Shown one piece after another: positions 1 through 7,894 of a stretch of DNA of 64,000 nt. The first letter of the stretch is position 1, and each line of letters starts with the position of its first letter. The DNA comes from CAVVJA01 sp963779485 (GTDB lineage Bacteria; Actinomycetota; Actinomycetes; Mycobacteriales; Jatrophihabitantaceae), in the NCBI GenBank assembly GCA_963779485.1, contig CAVZYJ010000013.1, positions 62,001 to 126,000 of the forward strand, given 5' to 3'. The notes under the pieces were generated by a model. That model did no database searches. It worked only from the letters and a program-made list of their open reading frames with translations, and was not told the origin of the DNA. Both the position numbers and the translations under genes were made by a program.

Positions 1-96
1 TCGCCGGGTTGTTGTGGCATGGCACGGAAAGGCAGCCGCGCTCGACCGGTACATGCGCCGGTCACGCCCGGCTCGATGAGGGATTCTCCACGCACT

Positions 97-699
97 GTGT
101 GTACCCAATCGCGAGACGTACCCAACGGGGCAGACCCGCCGGTCACTACACAGACCACCACGTCGTAGCGGTTGGGTGAAGCTGGCGGCAGCCTGATCCG
201 GGGATCGCCGGGGAGGGTGGGAGCAGCCGCGACGAAGTCAGGCCGGTTCAGTACTGCCGGATGGGTCGGGCCGGGTGAGCGAGACGAGAAGGCATACGTG
301 AGGAACCGGTGTTGTAACGCCTCTTGGGTTCTGGCCAGCTCTAACCCGGTGGATGTGGGCTGGTGTGCGGTGCGCACCGTCGCCGATGGGCGGCGGCGGG
401 AACTTTCGCCTGGTGTCACAGGCTGGGGTCGGGAGGTCACGGAGAAGTCTGCGGCGTAGCCGTGACGATGCCGCAGGGGCAAAGCCGGGTGCCTACCTCG
501 TCGACCGGAATGCAGTGAACGTGGGAACTGTCCGCGTCGCGTTCCATGCCGTTGCGCGCCGGCCGGGTGCGTGCGGGTGGATAGGGGCGATGCCAGCCGA
601 AGGGCGCGGGTGGGACGGAGCCGTCGTAGTACTCCGAGGCCGGGAGAGCCGGTCGCATGGGGAAGGGCGGCAGCGTGTCAGTCAAGGAAGGTGACTGCA
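97..699 (+). mobile_element. Group II intron remnant, 5' RNA domains
   Basis: The stretch before the broken reverse transcriptase resembles the ribozyme domains of actinobacterial group II introns. A GTGTG at 97-101 fits the 5' boundary consensus GUGYG. Recognisable conserved blocks include the stretch around 170-200 (gttgggtgaagctggcggca) and the block around 615-675 (gagccgtcgtagtactccga, then gggagagccggtcgcatggg) that commonly precedes the intron ORF. Domains V and VI and the 3' end were not found, because the downstream part is lost. The family call rests on recalled sequence similarity; the exact 5' end is inferred. Confidence 0.65.
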
Positions 700-1012
700 A
701 TGGTCGAAGACACGCCGGTGAATACCGGCGTGTCTGGCTGGCCCGACTCGGTGTCGGCGGCAGCGGCGGTACGACGGATGCAGATCAAGTTGCACCGTTG
801 GGCGGGAGAAGATCCCTTCCGCAGGTTCGGTGATCTGTTCAACCTGGTCTACGACCCGGCGTTCCTGGTCCATGCGTGGCAGCGGGTGTCGGGAAACACC
901 GGGTCGAGGACGCCGGGGTGGATCGGGCCACGGTAGCCTCGATCGTCACCGGCGTCGGGGAACGCTCCTCGACCAGCTGGCACGGCGAACGTCCCAGGCG
1001 AGGCCGTGTCAC
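700..1012 (+). pseudogene. Group II intron reverse transcriptase/maturase, 5' fragment, frameshifted
   Basis: The ATG at 700 opens a reading frame whose first 70 residues match the N-terminus of LtrA-like intron-encoded proteins: the LHRWAGEDPFRRFGDLFNLV block followed by DPAFLVHAWQRVSGNTGSRT. Around 905-920 the match moves to another frame (AGVDRATVASIVTGVG), and near 965 it moves again (LLDQLARRTSQ). The catalytic YADD domain, maturase and endonuclease domains are absent. The protein would have spliced and mobilised the intron; the remnant cannot. Confidence 0.7.
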
Positions 1013-1425
1013 CGATCAGGGATCCGTTACCGGCCGACTTAGGTCCGGCGGACCCGTTGACATGATCCGGATGGGGTCACATCGCAGGTCACCGGCGTCA
1101 GGCCGTCGAGCGTGCGCCAGGTTCGTCTCGTACGCGGCGATCACCAGCTGCGCGCAGACGCGGTCGCCGTGGATACCGTCACCGCCGACCAGCTGCACCT
1201 GGCCGTCGGCCGGGACTTCCGTGTTCCGGCGGCTGCTCGACGAACCTGAGTACTTTACCGCCGTTCGTGAGAGTCTCGCCGTGGGCCCGAGGGTGTCTGG
1301 CAGTACTTCCTTCAGAGGAATCCGTGGATCCTGGGTATCGGTCGTTAGTGGCCAGCTCCTCACTCCGTGGGAGTCAGAAAATTGGAGCGGCTAGTCGCCG
1401 GTTCTTCGATTGTCGTTCGCCTCTG
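1013..1425. other. Intergenic stretch without a recognisable gene
   Basis: No reading frame here has convincing coding character. A short plus-strand frame around 1075-1250 (reading VRQVRLVRGDHQLRADAV) vaguely resembles the end of an aminoacyl-tRNA editing-type domain, but it is too short to call. It is probably debris between the intron remnant and the 3' end of the kinase gene. Confidence 0.4.
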
Positions 1426-3030
1426 TTACTGCGTGTGGCTGCTGAGCGCGTGTGAACTGTTGATCTTCAGTTGGCCGTCGTCTCGGACTAGACCGAAACT
1501 GGTGCGCTCGGCGACGACCTTGCCGTCCTTGTAGACGTAGCTGATGGTGGCCAGCACCGAGCCGTCGTCTTGCATGCTGACCTCGGTTGCTGTCACCTGC
1601 GCGATCGTGCTCCAGAACTGCTGATAGCTATCGATGCCGCCGGACGTTTCCTGGTAGCTGGCCGTCAGCTTGGCCCAGGCATCTGACAGATCGTTCGGTA
1701 CGAGCGCGTAGTAGCTGCTGATCGCGTCTGCGCCGGTGGAGGGCGCCGCCGCAGCCGCGGATGTCGAAGCAGACTGCGAGCCCCCAGCGGGCGCGGGGGT
1801 CGCGGGCGCCGTAGCAGCGGCAGAAACTGAAGGAGCGCCGGCCGCGGCCGGGGGAGCGAGGGACGTCGTGGTGGCGGCGGGTGGCGTCGCGGACCTCGCA
1901 GTCGAGTGCGGTGCCGTTGTCAACGAGCTTCCGGTGGTCTTGCCGCCGCCGCTAATGGTGCTGACGAGTGCGAGGAGAGCACCGCTCAGGACCAGCAGGA
2001 TGGCCACGGCGGCGGCGATGAGCAATCCGCGGCGGCGTCGCGGCTGGGCCGGCGCAGCCGCGAGTGGTGCGTCGCGGGTCGGTGTTGGGGACGGTGGCGG
2101 CGGCGGCGCGGGCGGCGGCATTGGCTTCGCGGGTGGATACGCGGACAGAGTGAGCTGCTGGGTTTGTTGCGACGGGCTGACGAGCAAATGGGAGGCCGCG
2201 GGGGCGACACCGCCGGCTGCGGCGATGGACAGCGCCTGTTCGACCTGGCGCATGGTAGGCCGGCTTGCGGGATTGTGCTGCAACATATCGTTGATCACCG
2301 GTGTCAGTCGTTCGCATCGCCGCGGCGGTATCACGTGGCCGGAGGCAACGCGGTGCAGGATTGCGATCGGGTTGCCTTGCGTGCCGAAGGGTGGGTGGCC
2401 TTCGAGCGCCGCGTACAGCGTGGACCCGAGGGAGAACACGTCCGCGGGGAAGCCGGCGGGGTTGCCGGTGGCTACTTCGGGCGCGAGGTAGGCCGGCGTA
2501 CCGGTGACCATTCCGGTAGTGGTCACCGTAACGTCACCGAATGCGCGGGAGATGCCGAAGTCGGTCAGCTTCGCGGTGCCGTCCTCGGCCAGCAGCACGT
2601 TGCCCGGCTTGACATCGCGGTGAACGATCCCCGCGCGGTGCGCCGCGCTTAGTGCTGCGGCAATCTGACTGCCGATCGCCGCGACCTCGTCGACGCCGAG
2701 CGTGGTGCGCTCCGTGAGCACGTTCTGCAGGCTGCGTGACGGGACGTATTCCATGATCAGGCAGGGCCGGCCGTCGTGCTCGACCACGTCGTAGACAGGA
2801 ATCGCGTGCGGATGCTGCAGCCGGGCGGTGATCCGAGCCTCCCGCATCGCTCGGTGTGCCGCCTGCTCTGCGGCCGCCTCGCCGAGGCCAGGATGCATCA
2901 GCAGTTCCTTGATGGCGACTACGCGGCGCAATCGCTCGTCCCAGCCGCGCCAGACCACGCCCATGCCGCCGGTAGCGATCCGTTCCACTAACCGGTATCG
3001 GCCCGCCACCAGGGCATCCCTTTCGCTCAC
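1426..3030 (-). CDS. Transmembrane serine/threonine protein kinase (PknB-like)
   Basis: A 534-residue membrane kinase that would phosphorylate Ser/Thr of cytoplasmic targets. The kinase domain spans about residues 11-270: Gly-rich loop ATGGMGVVW at 19-27, lysine K41 in VAIKE, HRDVKPGNVLL at 137-147, DFG at 157-159 and the activation-loop GTPAYLAPE. A proline-rich juxtamembrane linker (295-330) leads to basic RRRR and one membrane helix (335-358). A Thr/Ser/Ala/Pro-rich external stalk and a C-terminal domain of about 110 residues follow; this domain is not PASTA and resembles a small NTF2-like fold. The start is a GTG at 3030 just before the kinase domain. It is monocistronic here. The external ligand is unknown. 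Confidence 0.93.
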   Translation of the reverse strand: MSERDALVAGRYRLVERIATGGMGVVWRGWDERLRRVVAIKELLMHPGLGEAAAEQAAHRAMREARITARLQHPHAIPVYDVVEHDGRPCLIMEYVPSRSLQNVLTERTTLGVDEVAAIGSQIAAALSAAHRAGIVHRDVKPGNVLLAEDGTAKLTDFGISRAFGDVTVTTTGMVTGTPAYLAPEVATGNPAGFPADVFSLGSTLYAALEGHPPFGTQGNPIAILHRVASGHVIPPRRCERLTPVINDMLQHNPASRPTMRQVEQALSIAAAGGVAPAASHLLVSPSQQTQQLTLSAYPPAKPMPPPAPPPPPSPTPTRDAPLAAAPAQPRRRRGLLIAAAVAILLVLSGALLALVSTISGGGKTTGSSLTTAPHSTARSATPPAATTTSLAPPAAAGAPSVSAAATAPATPAPAGGSQSASTSAAAAAPSTGADAISSYYALVPNDLSDAWAKLTASYQETSGGIDSYQQFWSTIAQVTATEVSMQDDGSVLATISYVYKDGKVVAERTSFGLVRDDGQLKINSSHALSSHTQ

Positions 3031-3054
3031 ACCGCCGCCTTACCCATCCTGCCT

Positions 3055-3984
3055 CTAGGCTTTCGGCCATCGCCGATCGTGTATAGCGTCGAGGACTGTT
3101 TTGCGTCTGACTTCGCAAGGCCGCCTCGGTCGCCTAAGTGCTCGACCGATTAGTGTTGATCGGCGCCCGCCACCGCAGCGCGGCACGTGCAGGACGGGCT
3201 GAAATACTGACGACGCGGATCGGACCGCGGGATCTGGGCGGCCGGTGCCTGTCGCGTTGCATACTTCCCGCATTCTCGTCGGATGAAACAGGCACGTAGG
3301 CGAGAGCCCGACGTGGGCAGATGACGGCGCGGCACTACGAGGCTGACGCGATGCGCCGGACAGCAGACATCCGGGAAGCAGACTTCCAGCAACCGCATCC
3401 GTCGACCCCTCGTGAACTGATCGGCCGCGTACTTGGTGGCGCGTCGACCGCGGGCCGCTCGGTGCCGATTGATCCTCGTGCCTTGCTAGGTTGCCAGCAT
3501 GAACTGACCGTCGGCATTGACTCCGCCGCTCCCCGGCCGTCATCCACCGACATCGGCGGCATGTGAGTGCGATTGGTTGGGCGGCGACGCTACGTGTCTG
3601 GGACGAGGTTCTCCGTCCCAAGCAATCGGCAACGAACACGGCGAGCGCCTCTCGAGACGGGTGTCCCCAGCCGATGCAGAACGGGCGCCCGGCCGGGTCG
3701 TCGTACACGGGAGCACACCACGGCCCGTCACCAGTGGATACCGGTTCTGCGGGTGCCCCAGGTCCTGCAGGCAGGTCGTTGAAAGCGCTGGGCCGTCTCG
3801 GTTGCAGCTCGACGCACGGGGCGGGGAAGCCGTGGCCATCGTTGAGCTCGCCTTGCAGTCGGCGGATTTCCCCGCGGGCGGCGCCCTCGGTCAGTCCGCA
3901 CAGGTTGCGCGGCCGTCGGGGATGGAGATGCGCGATGACCGTGTTGCGAGGAGCGTCCTGCACGACGCCTCTCGCCAGCCGCAA
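3055..3984 (-). CDS. Hypothetical protein, N-terminal half plausible, C-terminal half doubtful
   Basis: Family not recognised. The first ~140 residues have normal high-GC third positions and a protein-like composition, including GPWCAPVYDDPAGRPFCIGW and HPSREALAVFVADCLG. After about residue 145 the composition becomes Arg/Ser/Pro-rich with Cys clusters, typical of an out-of-frame run, so the real gene may be truncated or frameshifted near 3560. The start is a TTG at 3984 without a clear ribosome binding site. It lies between the sortase and kinase genes on the same strand. Confidence 0.35.
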   Translation of the reverse strand: MRLARGVVQDAPRNTVIAHLHPRRPRNLCGLTEGAARGEIRRLQGELNDGHGFPAPCVELQPRRPSAFNDLPAGPGAPAEPVSTGDGPWCAPVYDDPAGRPFCIGWGHPSREALAVFVADCLGRRTSSQTRSVAAQPIALTCRRCRWMTAGERRSQCRRSVHAGNLARHEDQSAPSGPRSTRHQVRGRSVHEGSTDAVAGSLLPGCLLSGASRQPRSAAPSSAHVGLSPTCLFHPTRMREVCNATGTGRPDPAVRSASSVFQPVLHVPRCGGGRRSTLIGRALRRPRRPCEVRRKTVLDAIHDRRWPKA

Positions 3985-4021
3985 TCAAGCGTCGCAGCGC
4001 ATCGACCGTTGCTGGGCGAGG

Positions 4022-4729
4022 TCAGGTCGGGACGGCGAAGACGGCGATGTTGTCGAGGTAGCTGCCGGTAGCGCGGTTGAACGGGCCGCCGCAGCTGATC
4101 AGCACGAGCCGGGGTGGGCCGGTGGCGGCGAACAGGGCCGGCGGCAGCCCGCCAGCCTTGAGGTAGACCCGCCGCCCGGTGACCGTGTAGCTGCGCCGTT
4201 CCCCGGTCGTGGTGGTGACCAGGATCAGGTCGCCGGTGCGCAGGTCGGCGATCCGGAACAGCGCACCGGGCCCGGCCGTGGCGGAGTCAACGTGGCCGTC
4301 GATGACGACCGAGCCGGTTGATGCGCCGGGCAGCGCGCTGCCGGTCCACCACCCGACCTGGGCCGGATCGTCGGGCACCCCGAGCGTTCCGTGTGAGGCG
4401 ACGACCGGTAGCACCGTCGCCCGCACCTGCAGTGCGGGAATCGTCAACGCCGCCGGTTCCGCGGGCGCCACCGAGCTTGGCGGGAGGGTCGCGTCGCGGG
4501 TCGCTGTCGGTGCTGCGCGGGGCCGGGCCGCGGGTGTCTGGCCGGTGTGGGGGCCGCTCGCGGTCGGCGCGGTCGGGTCAAGGACCGGCCGCGCGGTGAC
4601 ACCGAAGTCCCTCGGCACCGGGTGATCACGGGCCATCCCGGCCGCGGCCGTGACCACCACCACGAGACCCGCCCCCGCCGTGAGGACAGATGCCACCAGC
4701 CACACCCGCCTGCGCGTGTCACCGGACAT
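4022..4729 (-). CDS. Class F sortase (cysteine transpeptidase)
   Basis: A 235-residue membrane-bound transpeptidase. An N-terminal helix (about 10-31) acts as anchor, a Pro/Thr/Ala-rich linker runs to about 95, and the sortase fold follows. Catalytic residues are visible: His146 in VIDGHVDS, Cys213 in LVLISCGGPFN, and Arg219 in FNRATGSYLDN; this LISC variant with R close behind is typical of class F. It would cleave a C-terminal signal on an exported protein and join it to a cell-wall nucleophile. Only 15 bp separate it from the end of the preceding exported-protein gene (4745-5272), so the two are probably cotranscribed and the neighbour is its likely substrate. Confidence 0.9.
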   Translation of the reverse strand: MSGDTRRRVWLVASVLTAGAGLVVVVTAAAGMARDHPVPRDFGVTARPVLDPTAPTASGPHTGQTPAARPRAAPTATRDATLPPSSVAPAEPAALTIPALQVRATVLPVVASHGTLGVPDDPAQVGWWTGSALPGASTGSVVIDGHVDSATAGPGALFRIADLRTGDLILVTTTTGERRSYTVTGRRVYLKAGGLPPALFAATGPPRLVLISCGGPFNRATGSYLDNIAVFAVPT

Positions 4730-4744
4730 GGTCGGCCTGGCGAT

Positions 4745-5272
4745 CTATGCGGTGCGGCCTCGGCGCAGCTGCGCGATGCCGAGCCCGCCGACGACCAGCA
4801 GGGTCACGCCGAGTCCGACGAGCAGCTGCTGCCGGTGCGCGGTGCTGGCGGTCCTCGTCGCCGCGAGCCCACCCGTTCCGGCTGGCACAGCGGTCGGCAG
4901 GCCGCCGGAGCCGGTGACGGTGAGGGTCACCGAGATGCCCAGGATGCCGCCCCCGCAGCGCACCGAAACGTCATACGCACCCGGCGTGATGCTCACCGGG
5001 ACCAGGGCGGTGACCGTGAAGCGGCCCGCCGCGTCGGTGCTGAAACTCGCCGCGCCGACACCGGCGAAGTCGTGTGTCGCGTCATGCAGGAACGCCCGCG
5101 AGAGCGCAAAACCCGACGTGTTCGGTTCACACGTCCCGCTCACCTGCACCGAGCCGCCCGCCACGACCGTCGACGGCGTCACATGCAACGACTGTGACGG
5201 CGCCGCTCCCGCGGGCGCGGCCAGCCAGATCGCCGGAATCAGCGCGATCGTCAACACCAGCAGTCTGCGCAT
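4745..5272 (-). CDS. Exported, C-terminally anchored surface protein, candidate sortase substrate
   Basis: A 175-residue protein with a signal peptide (MRRLLVLTIALIPAIWLAAP, cleavage near AGA), one Ig/bacterial-adhesin-like beta domain (about 30-125, with a single Cys pair), then VPAGTGGLAAT, a hydrophobic helix and a basic tail QLRRGRTA. That C-terminal order is the layout of a sorting signal, although it is not LPXTG. The start is chosen at 5272 because a strong GAGGAGG lies 5 nt upstream; the longer reading frame to 5344 lacks this. The gene lies directly upstream of the sortase. Its function beyond the wall is unknown. Confidence 0.75.
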   Translation of the reverse strand: MRRLLVLTIALIPAIWLAAPAGAAPSQSLHVTPSTVVAGGSVQVSGTCEPNTSGFALSRAFLHDATHDFAGVGAASFSTDAAGRFTVTALVPVSITPGAYDVSVRCGGGILGISVTLTVTGSGGLPTAVPAGTGGLAATRTASTAHRQQLLVGLGVTLLVVGGLGIAQLRRGRTA

Positions 5273-5300
5273 CGGGTCCTCCTCGCATCCGTGACACCCA

Positions 5301-5519
5301 CTAGACACCCCGGCAGGGGGCACACGTTGCATCCGGGACTGCATTCAGCCGGACGCTCTTGTAACGCTCGCGCAGGCAGCCGAGCTCCGCGTGCACGGTT
5401 GGCCGGTCGCTGTATAGGGAACAGGTAGGTAGGCGGCTTTTGGGCTGGCCGTTGACGCTCTCGATCCACACCTGACCGGTCGTCCTGCCGGCGGCCAAAT
5501 GCTGCGCGATCGAACACAC
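5301..5519 (-). CDS. Small hypothetical ORF, doubtful
   Basis: A 72-residue reading frame with four Cys residues and a plausible composition (for example GRTTGQVWIESVNGQPKSR). No family is recognised. It ends 28 bp before the start of the surface protein gene and could be a remnant. It could equally be the leader region of the surface-protein operon. Confidence 0.2.
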   Translation of the reverse strand: MCSIAQHLAAGRTTGQVWIESVNGQPKSRLPTCSLYSDRPTVHAELGCLRERYKSVRLNAVPDATCAPCRGV

Positions 5520-5651
5520 GCCATGAACTCACACGGCAAGCCTTATACGTTCCATCGGGTTGCCAGTACCTCGGCTGAGGCGGTCGTCGCGTCTCGGTAG
5601 CGGCGGCAGTTATCGGCCGCCGCAGGTGGCTGCGCGTGCCGCGCACCGTCA

Positions 5652-6059
5652 TCAGGTGCGGGCGTTCGTGTGCCGCCGCTGGCGCACCATTCCGGCCGCG
5701 CCGAGCAGCAGCAGTCCGCCGCCGATCCCGGCCAGCACGATCCGTTGCTGCTCGGTGGAGGAGTCGTCGGTCGCCGCGAGCCCACCCGATCCGGCCGGCA
5801 CCTGACTCGGCATCTCCTGACCGGACGTTCCCGCGACGGTGGGATGGACCTGCAGTTGGCAGATGCTCACCGACACCGGCAGATGGACCGTTTGGGTGGT
5901 GTTGGCCGGGGTGGCGGCCACCGCGGCGGAGAAGGTGCAGTCGCCGGTGGTCACCGGGTTGAAGTTCAACCACTCCACCGTCGCCGACGCGAACCCGCCC
6001 GGGGCGAGGCTCACCGTAGCCACCGCAGAAACGCCTCCCATAAACCCCGGAAACGGTGC
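5652..6059 (-). pseudogene. DUF4232-like exported protein, 3' fragment with sorting-type C-terminus
   Basis: About 135 residues survive. The beta domain (ATVEWLNFNPVTTGDCTFSA and later LPVSVSICQLQVHP) resembles the end of DUF4232 lipoprotein/surface domains, with two Cys likely to form a disulfide. It is followed by SQVPAGSGGLAAT, a hydrophobic helix (IVLAGIGGGLLLLGAAGMV) and RQRRH. The tail matches that of the 4745-5272 protein. The 5' part with start codon and signal peptide is missing: the frame runs back without a break into sigma-factor and YCII debris, so a deletion has fused unrelated genes. Confidence 0.65.
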
Positions 6060-6108
6060 GCTGCGCATGCGCCAACACCTGTCCGGAGCCGTTAAGAGGA
6101 CAACATCC

Positions 6109-6312
6109 GGCCGCCTGGTGCTTGGCGTCGCGCTGGGACTCGCGGCGCAGCCGGTCGATGGCCTTGCGGGTTGCGGTGGTGGTGAGCTAGCCGCCGTGAC
6201 TGGGTGGTACGCCGTCGCGTGGCCACCGCTCCACTGCCGCGACGTACGCCTCAGCTGCTGCTTCCTCGGCAAGTTCGAGGTCGCCGAAGCGGCGCGCGAG
6301 ACCGGCGAACCG
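6109..6312 (-). pseudogene. ECF RNA polymerase sigma factor (YCII-associated type), internal fragment with stop codon
   Basis: The frame encodes LARRFGDLELAEEAAAEAYV and AVERWPRDGVPPSHGG, then TAG at 6187-6189 where the family has Trp (GGW), then LTTTATRKAIDRLRRESQRD in the same frame. This is region 2 of the sigma factors that commonly follow YCII genes. The start, region 4 and the C-terminal domain are missing; the 3' side is fused to the DUF4232 fragment near 6060-6109. It cannot direct transcription. The YCII-YCII-sigma order explains its origin. Confidence 0.75.
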
Positions 6313-6344
6313 GTCACGACTCCAGCAGCGCCTGGATGGACTGC

Positions 6345-6701
6345 TCGGGTCTGTAAGGGACGCACCTCGACCCGGCCGCGACACGCCTTGGACCCCTCCG
6401 CGGCGAGAGCGAGGGCGTCGGCGAGGTCGGAGGCCTCGATGATCCAGAACCCGCCAAGGTGCTCCTTGGACTCCAGATAAGGCCCGTCCGTGAACACCGG
6501 CTTCTCGCCCTACCCATCGGTCGTGGTGGCGGTGGTTGCCTCTTCCAGGCCGTCCGCGAAGACGAAGTGGCCCTCCTGCTCCAGCCTCTCGTTGAACGCA
6601 CCGGTGTCGGCGAACGCCTCCAGCATCGCCTCCTTGGAGGGGTAATCGCCGAACTCGTTGCGCTCTGCCGGCCCGAAGACCGACAACAAGTACCTGCTCA
6701 T
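6345..6701 (-). pseudogene. YCII-related (DGPF domain) protein, interrupted by an in-frame TAG
   Basis: The ATG at 6701 overlaps the stop of the preceding YCII gene by 4 nt (ATGA). Residues 1-63 (MSRYLLSVFGPAERNEF...) end at TAG 6510-6512. The same frame continues with GEKPVFTDGPYLESKEHLGG and VEVRPLQ, the conserved second half of the family. One base change at the TAG would restore a complete ~118-residue protein. The natural stop is also gone, so the frame runs on into downstream debris. The family is a ferredoxin-like fold of uncertain function, often paired with sigma factors. Confidence 0.8.
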
Positions 6702-7060
6702 CTCACTCCCGCCCCTGGGAACCGGTGCACCTCTTGCGGCCAATCCAGCGCGACAGCTAGCCGGCCGGCCCAGTACCGCGCGGCATCGTCGTCGGGCACG
6801 TCCACGACGGCGAAGCCGCCGAGGTGCTCCTTCGTCTCGACGTACGGCCCGTCGGTGAAGACCGGCTCCCCGTCCCTCGCCTCGACGCTGCACACCGCGG
6901 TCGACGCGTCGATACCCCCGTTGGTGAAGAGGAAGACACCGGCGGCCTTCATCTCCTCGATCACAGTTCTCGCGGAGGTGCCCTTCTCGCGCAGCTCCTC
7001 CGGCGTGAAGTCGGGTACCCACTCGTCGTTGAAAGCGATCAAATATTCCGTCACTGTCAT
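6698..7060 (-). CDS. YCII-related DGPF-domain protein
   Basis: A complete 120-residue YCII family protein: MTVTEYLIAFNDEWVPDFTP at the start, the signature PVFTDGPYVETKEHLGGFAV at about 66-85 and a short C-terminus. A purine-rich AAAGGAGATGAC run precedes the ATG. It is the first gene of a YCII-YCII-sigma operon whose other two members are broken, so it is probably a survivor without partners. Its biochemical role is unknown; homologues have a small alpha/beta barrel fold. Confidence 0.88.
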   Translation of the reverse strand: MTVTEYLIAFNDEWVPDFTPEELREKGTSARTVIEEMKAAGVFLFTNGGIDASTAVCSVEARDGEPVFTDGPYVETKEHLGGFAVVDVPDDDAARYWAGRLAVALDWPQEVHRFPGAGVR

Positions 7061-7208
7061 CTCCTTTCAGGTCAGGACGAGGGCCAGCTCGTGACCTCTG
7101 GCTCCGGCGACCCGGTCAGCCGCCGCACACCAACTCCACGAACGCCTGCGCTGTGATACGACACCATCCCGGAGACAAATTTCAAAGACGGCATCCAGCG
7201 GACAGGCG

Positions 7209-7319
7209 CTAAGGCGCGTCGTCCGACGGGTAGCAGGCGAACGATGCAGCTCCTCCGATCGTGGCCGCTACGCAGCTTCCAGCACCGGTGACCACCGCTA
7301 CCTTGCCGTCGTGTTCCAT
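7209..7319 (-). pseudogene. Short-chain dehydrogenase N-terminal remnant
   Basis: A 36-residue frame starts MEHDGKVAVVTGAGS, the nucleotide-binding start of SDR oxidoreductases (TGxxxGxG), but departs from the family after about residue 16 and stops. Only the first beta-strand and glycine turn survive. It lies just upstream of the YCII gene on the same strand. Confidence 0.5.
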
Positions 7320-7623
7320 ACGCCGACACCAGGCCACGGCTACGACACCATGTCCCGCAAGTCGAACCACCCGAGCCGCCGCCAGCGGGTCCTTCGACGC
7401 TGCTCGCGCGTAACCAAGCCGTCGCCGTATGCGGATCGGCATTAGCGCCCCAGACGCGGCGTTTCATCTACTGAGGCGCGGCGCTGTCGTATGCGCGGGC
7501 GATGACGCGAGGCATGACGGGTCCGGTCGGACCCGAGTGACCGGCCGCATGTCGTGCTGGAATAGACGGTGTGAACGCCCGCGCGTTGGCCGATGCCATC
7601 GAGACCGCGGCCGTGGACTCGTC

Positions 7624-7857
7624 GTGATCTGGACCATCGTCATCACCGCGGCGGCGCTGGCCGTCGCCGTCGGGGTGTGGCTGCTGCTGCGTCGCGCCCG
7701 CCCGGGGCCACCCGGCCAGCATCGCGGGTTAGGACGGGCGCGACGGCGTGACCCGCGCGACTTTCCACTGACACCGGACGAGGAGGAACCACCGACGGAT
7801 GGGCCACCGCGATCCCGCCGTGGCATATCGGGTCGCCGCGGCCGGAGCCATAGCTGA
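7624..7857 (+). CDS. Small single-pass membrane protein, hypothetical
   Basis: The frame from GTG 7624 encodes VIWTIVITAAALAVAVGVWLLL, a clear membrane helix, followed by Arg/Pro-rich cytoplasmic sequence with an acidic patch (TPDEEEPPTDGPP). About 77 residues. A short frame starting GTG at 7571 (18 codons, MNARALADAIETAAVDSS) ends on TGA overlapping this GTG, which could couple translation. Family not recognised. Confidence 0.45.
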   Translation: MIWTIVITAAALAVAVGVWLLLRRARPGPPGQHRGLGRARRRDPRDFPLTPDEEEPPTDGPPRSRRGISGRRGRSHS

Positions 7858-7894
7858 GGACGCCTCGCGGTCGCGGTGGCCTCCGACGTCGCGG

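Noticed and set aside
6187..6512. In-frame TAG codons in YCII, sigma and (50244) membrane-protein frames as evidence of amber recoding
   Set aside because: All affected genes are also truncated or frameshifted, and no suppressor tRNA or recoding gene is seen; pseudogene decay explains them.
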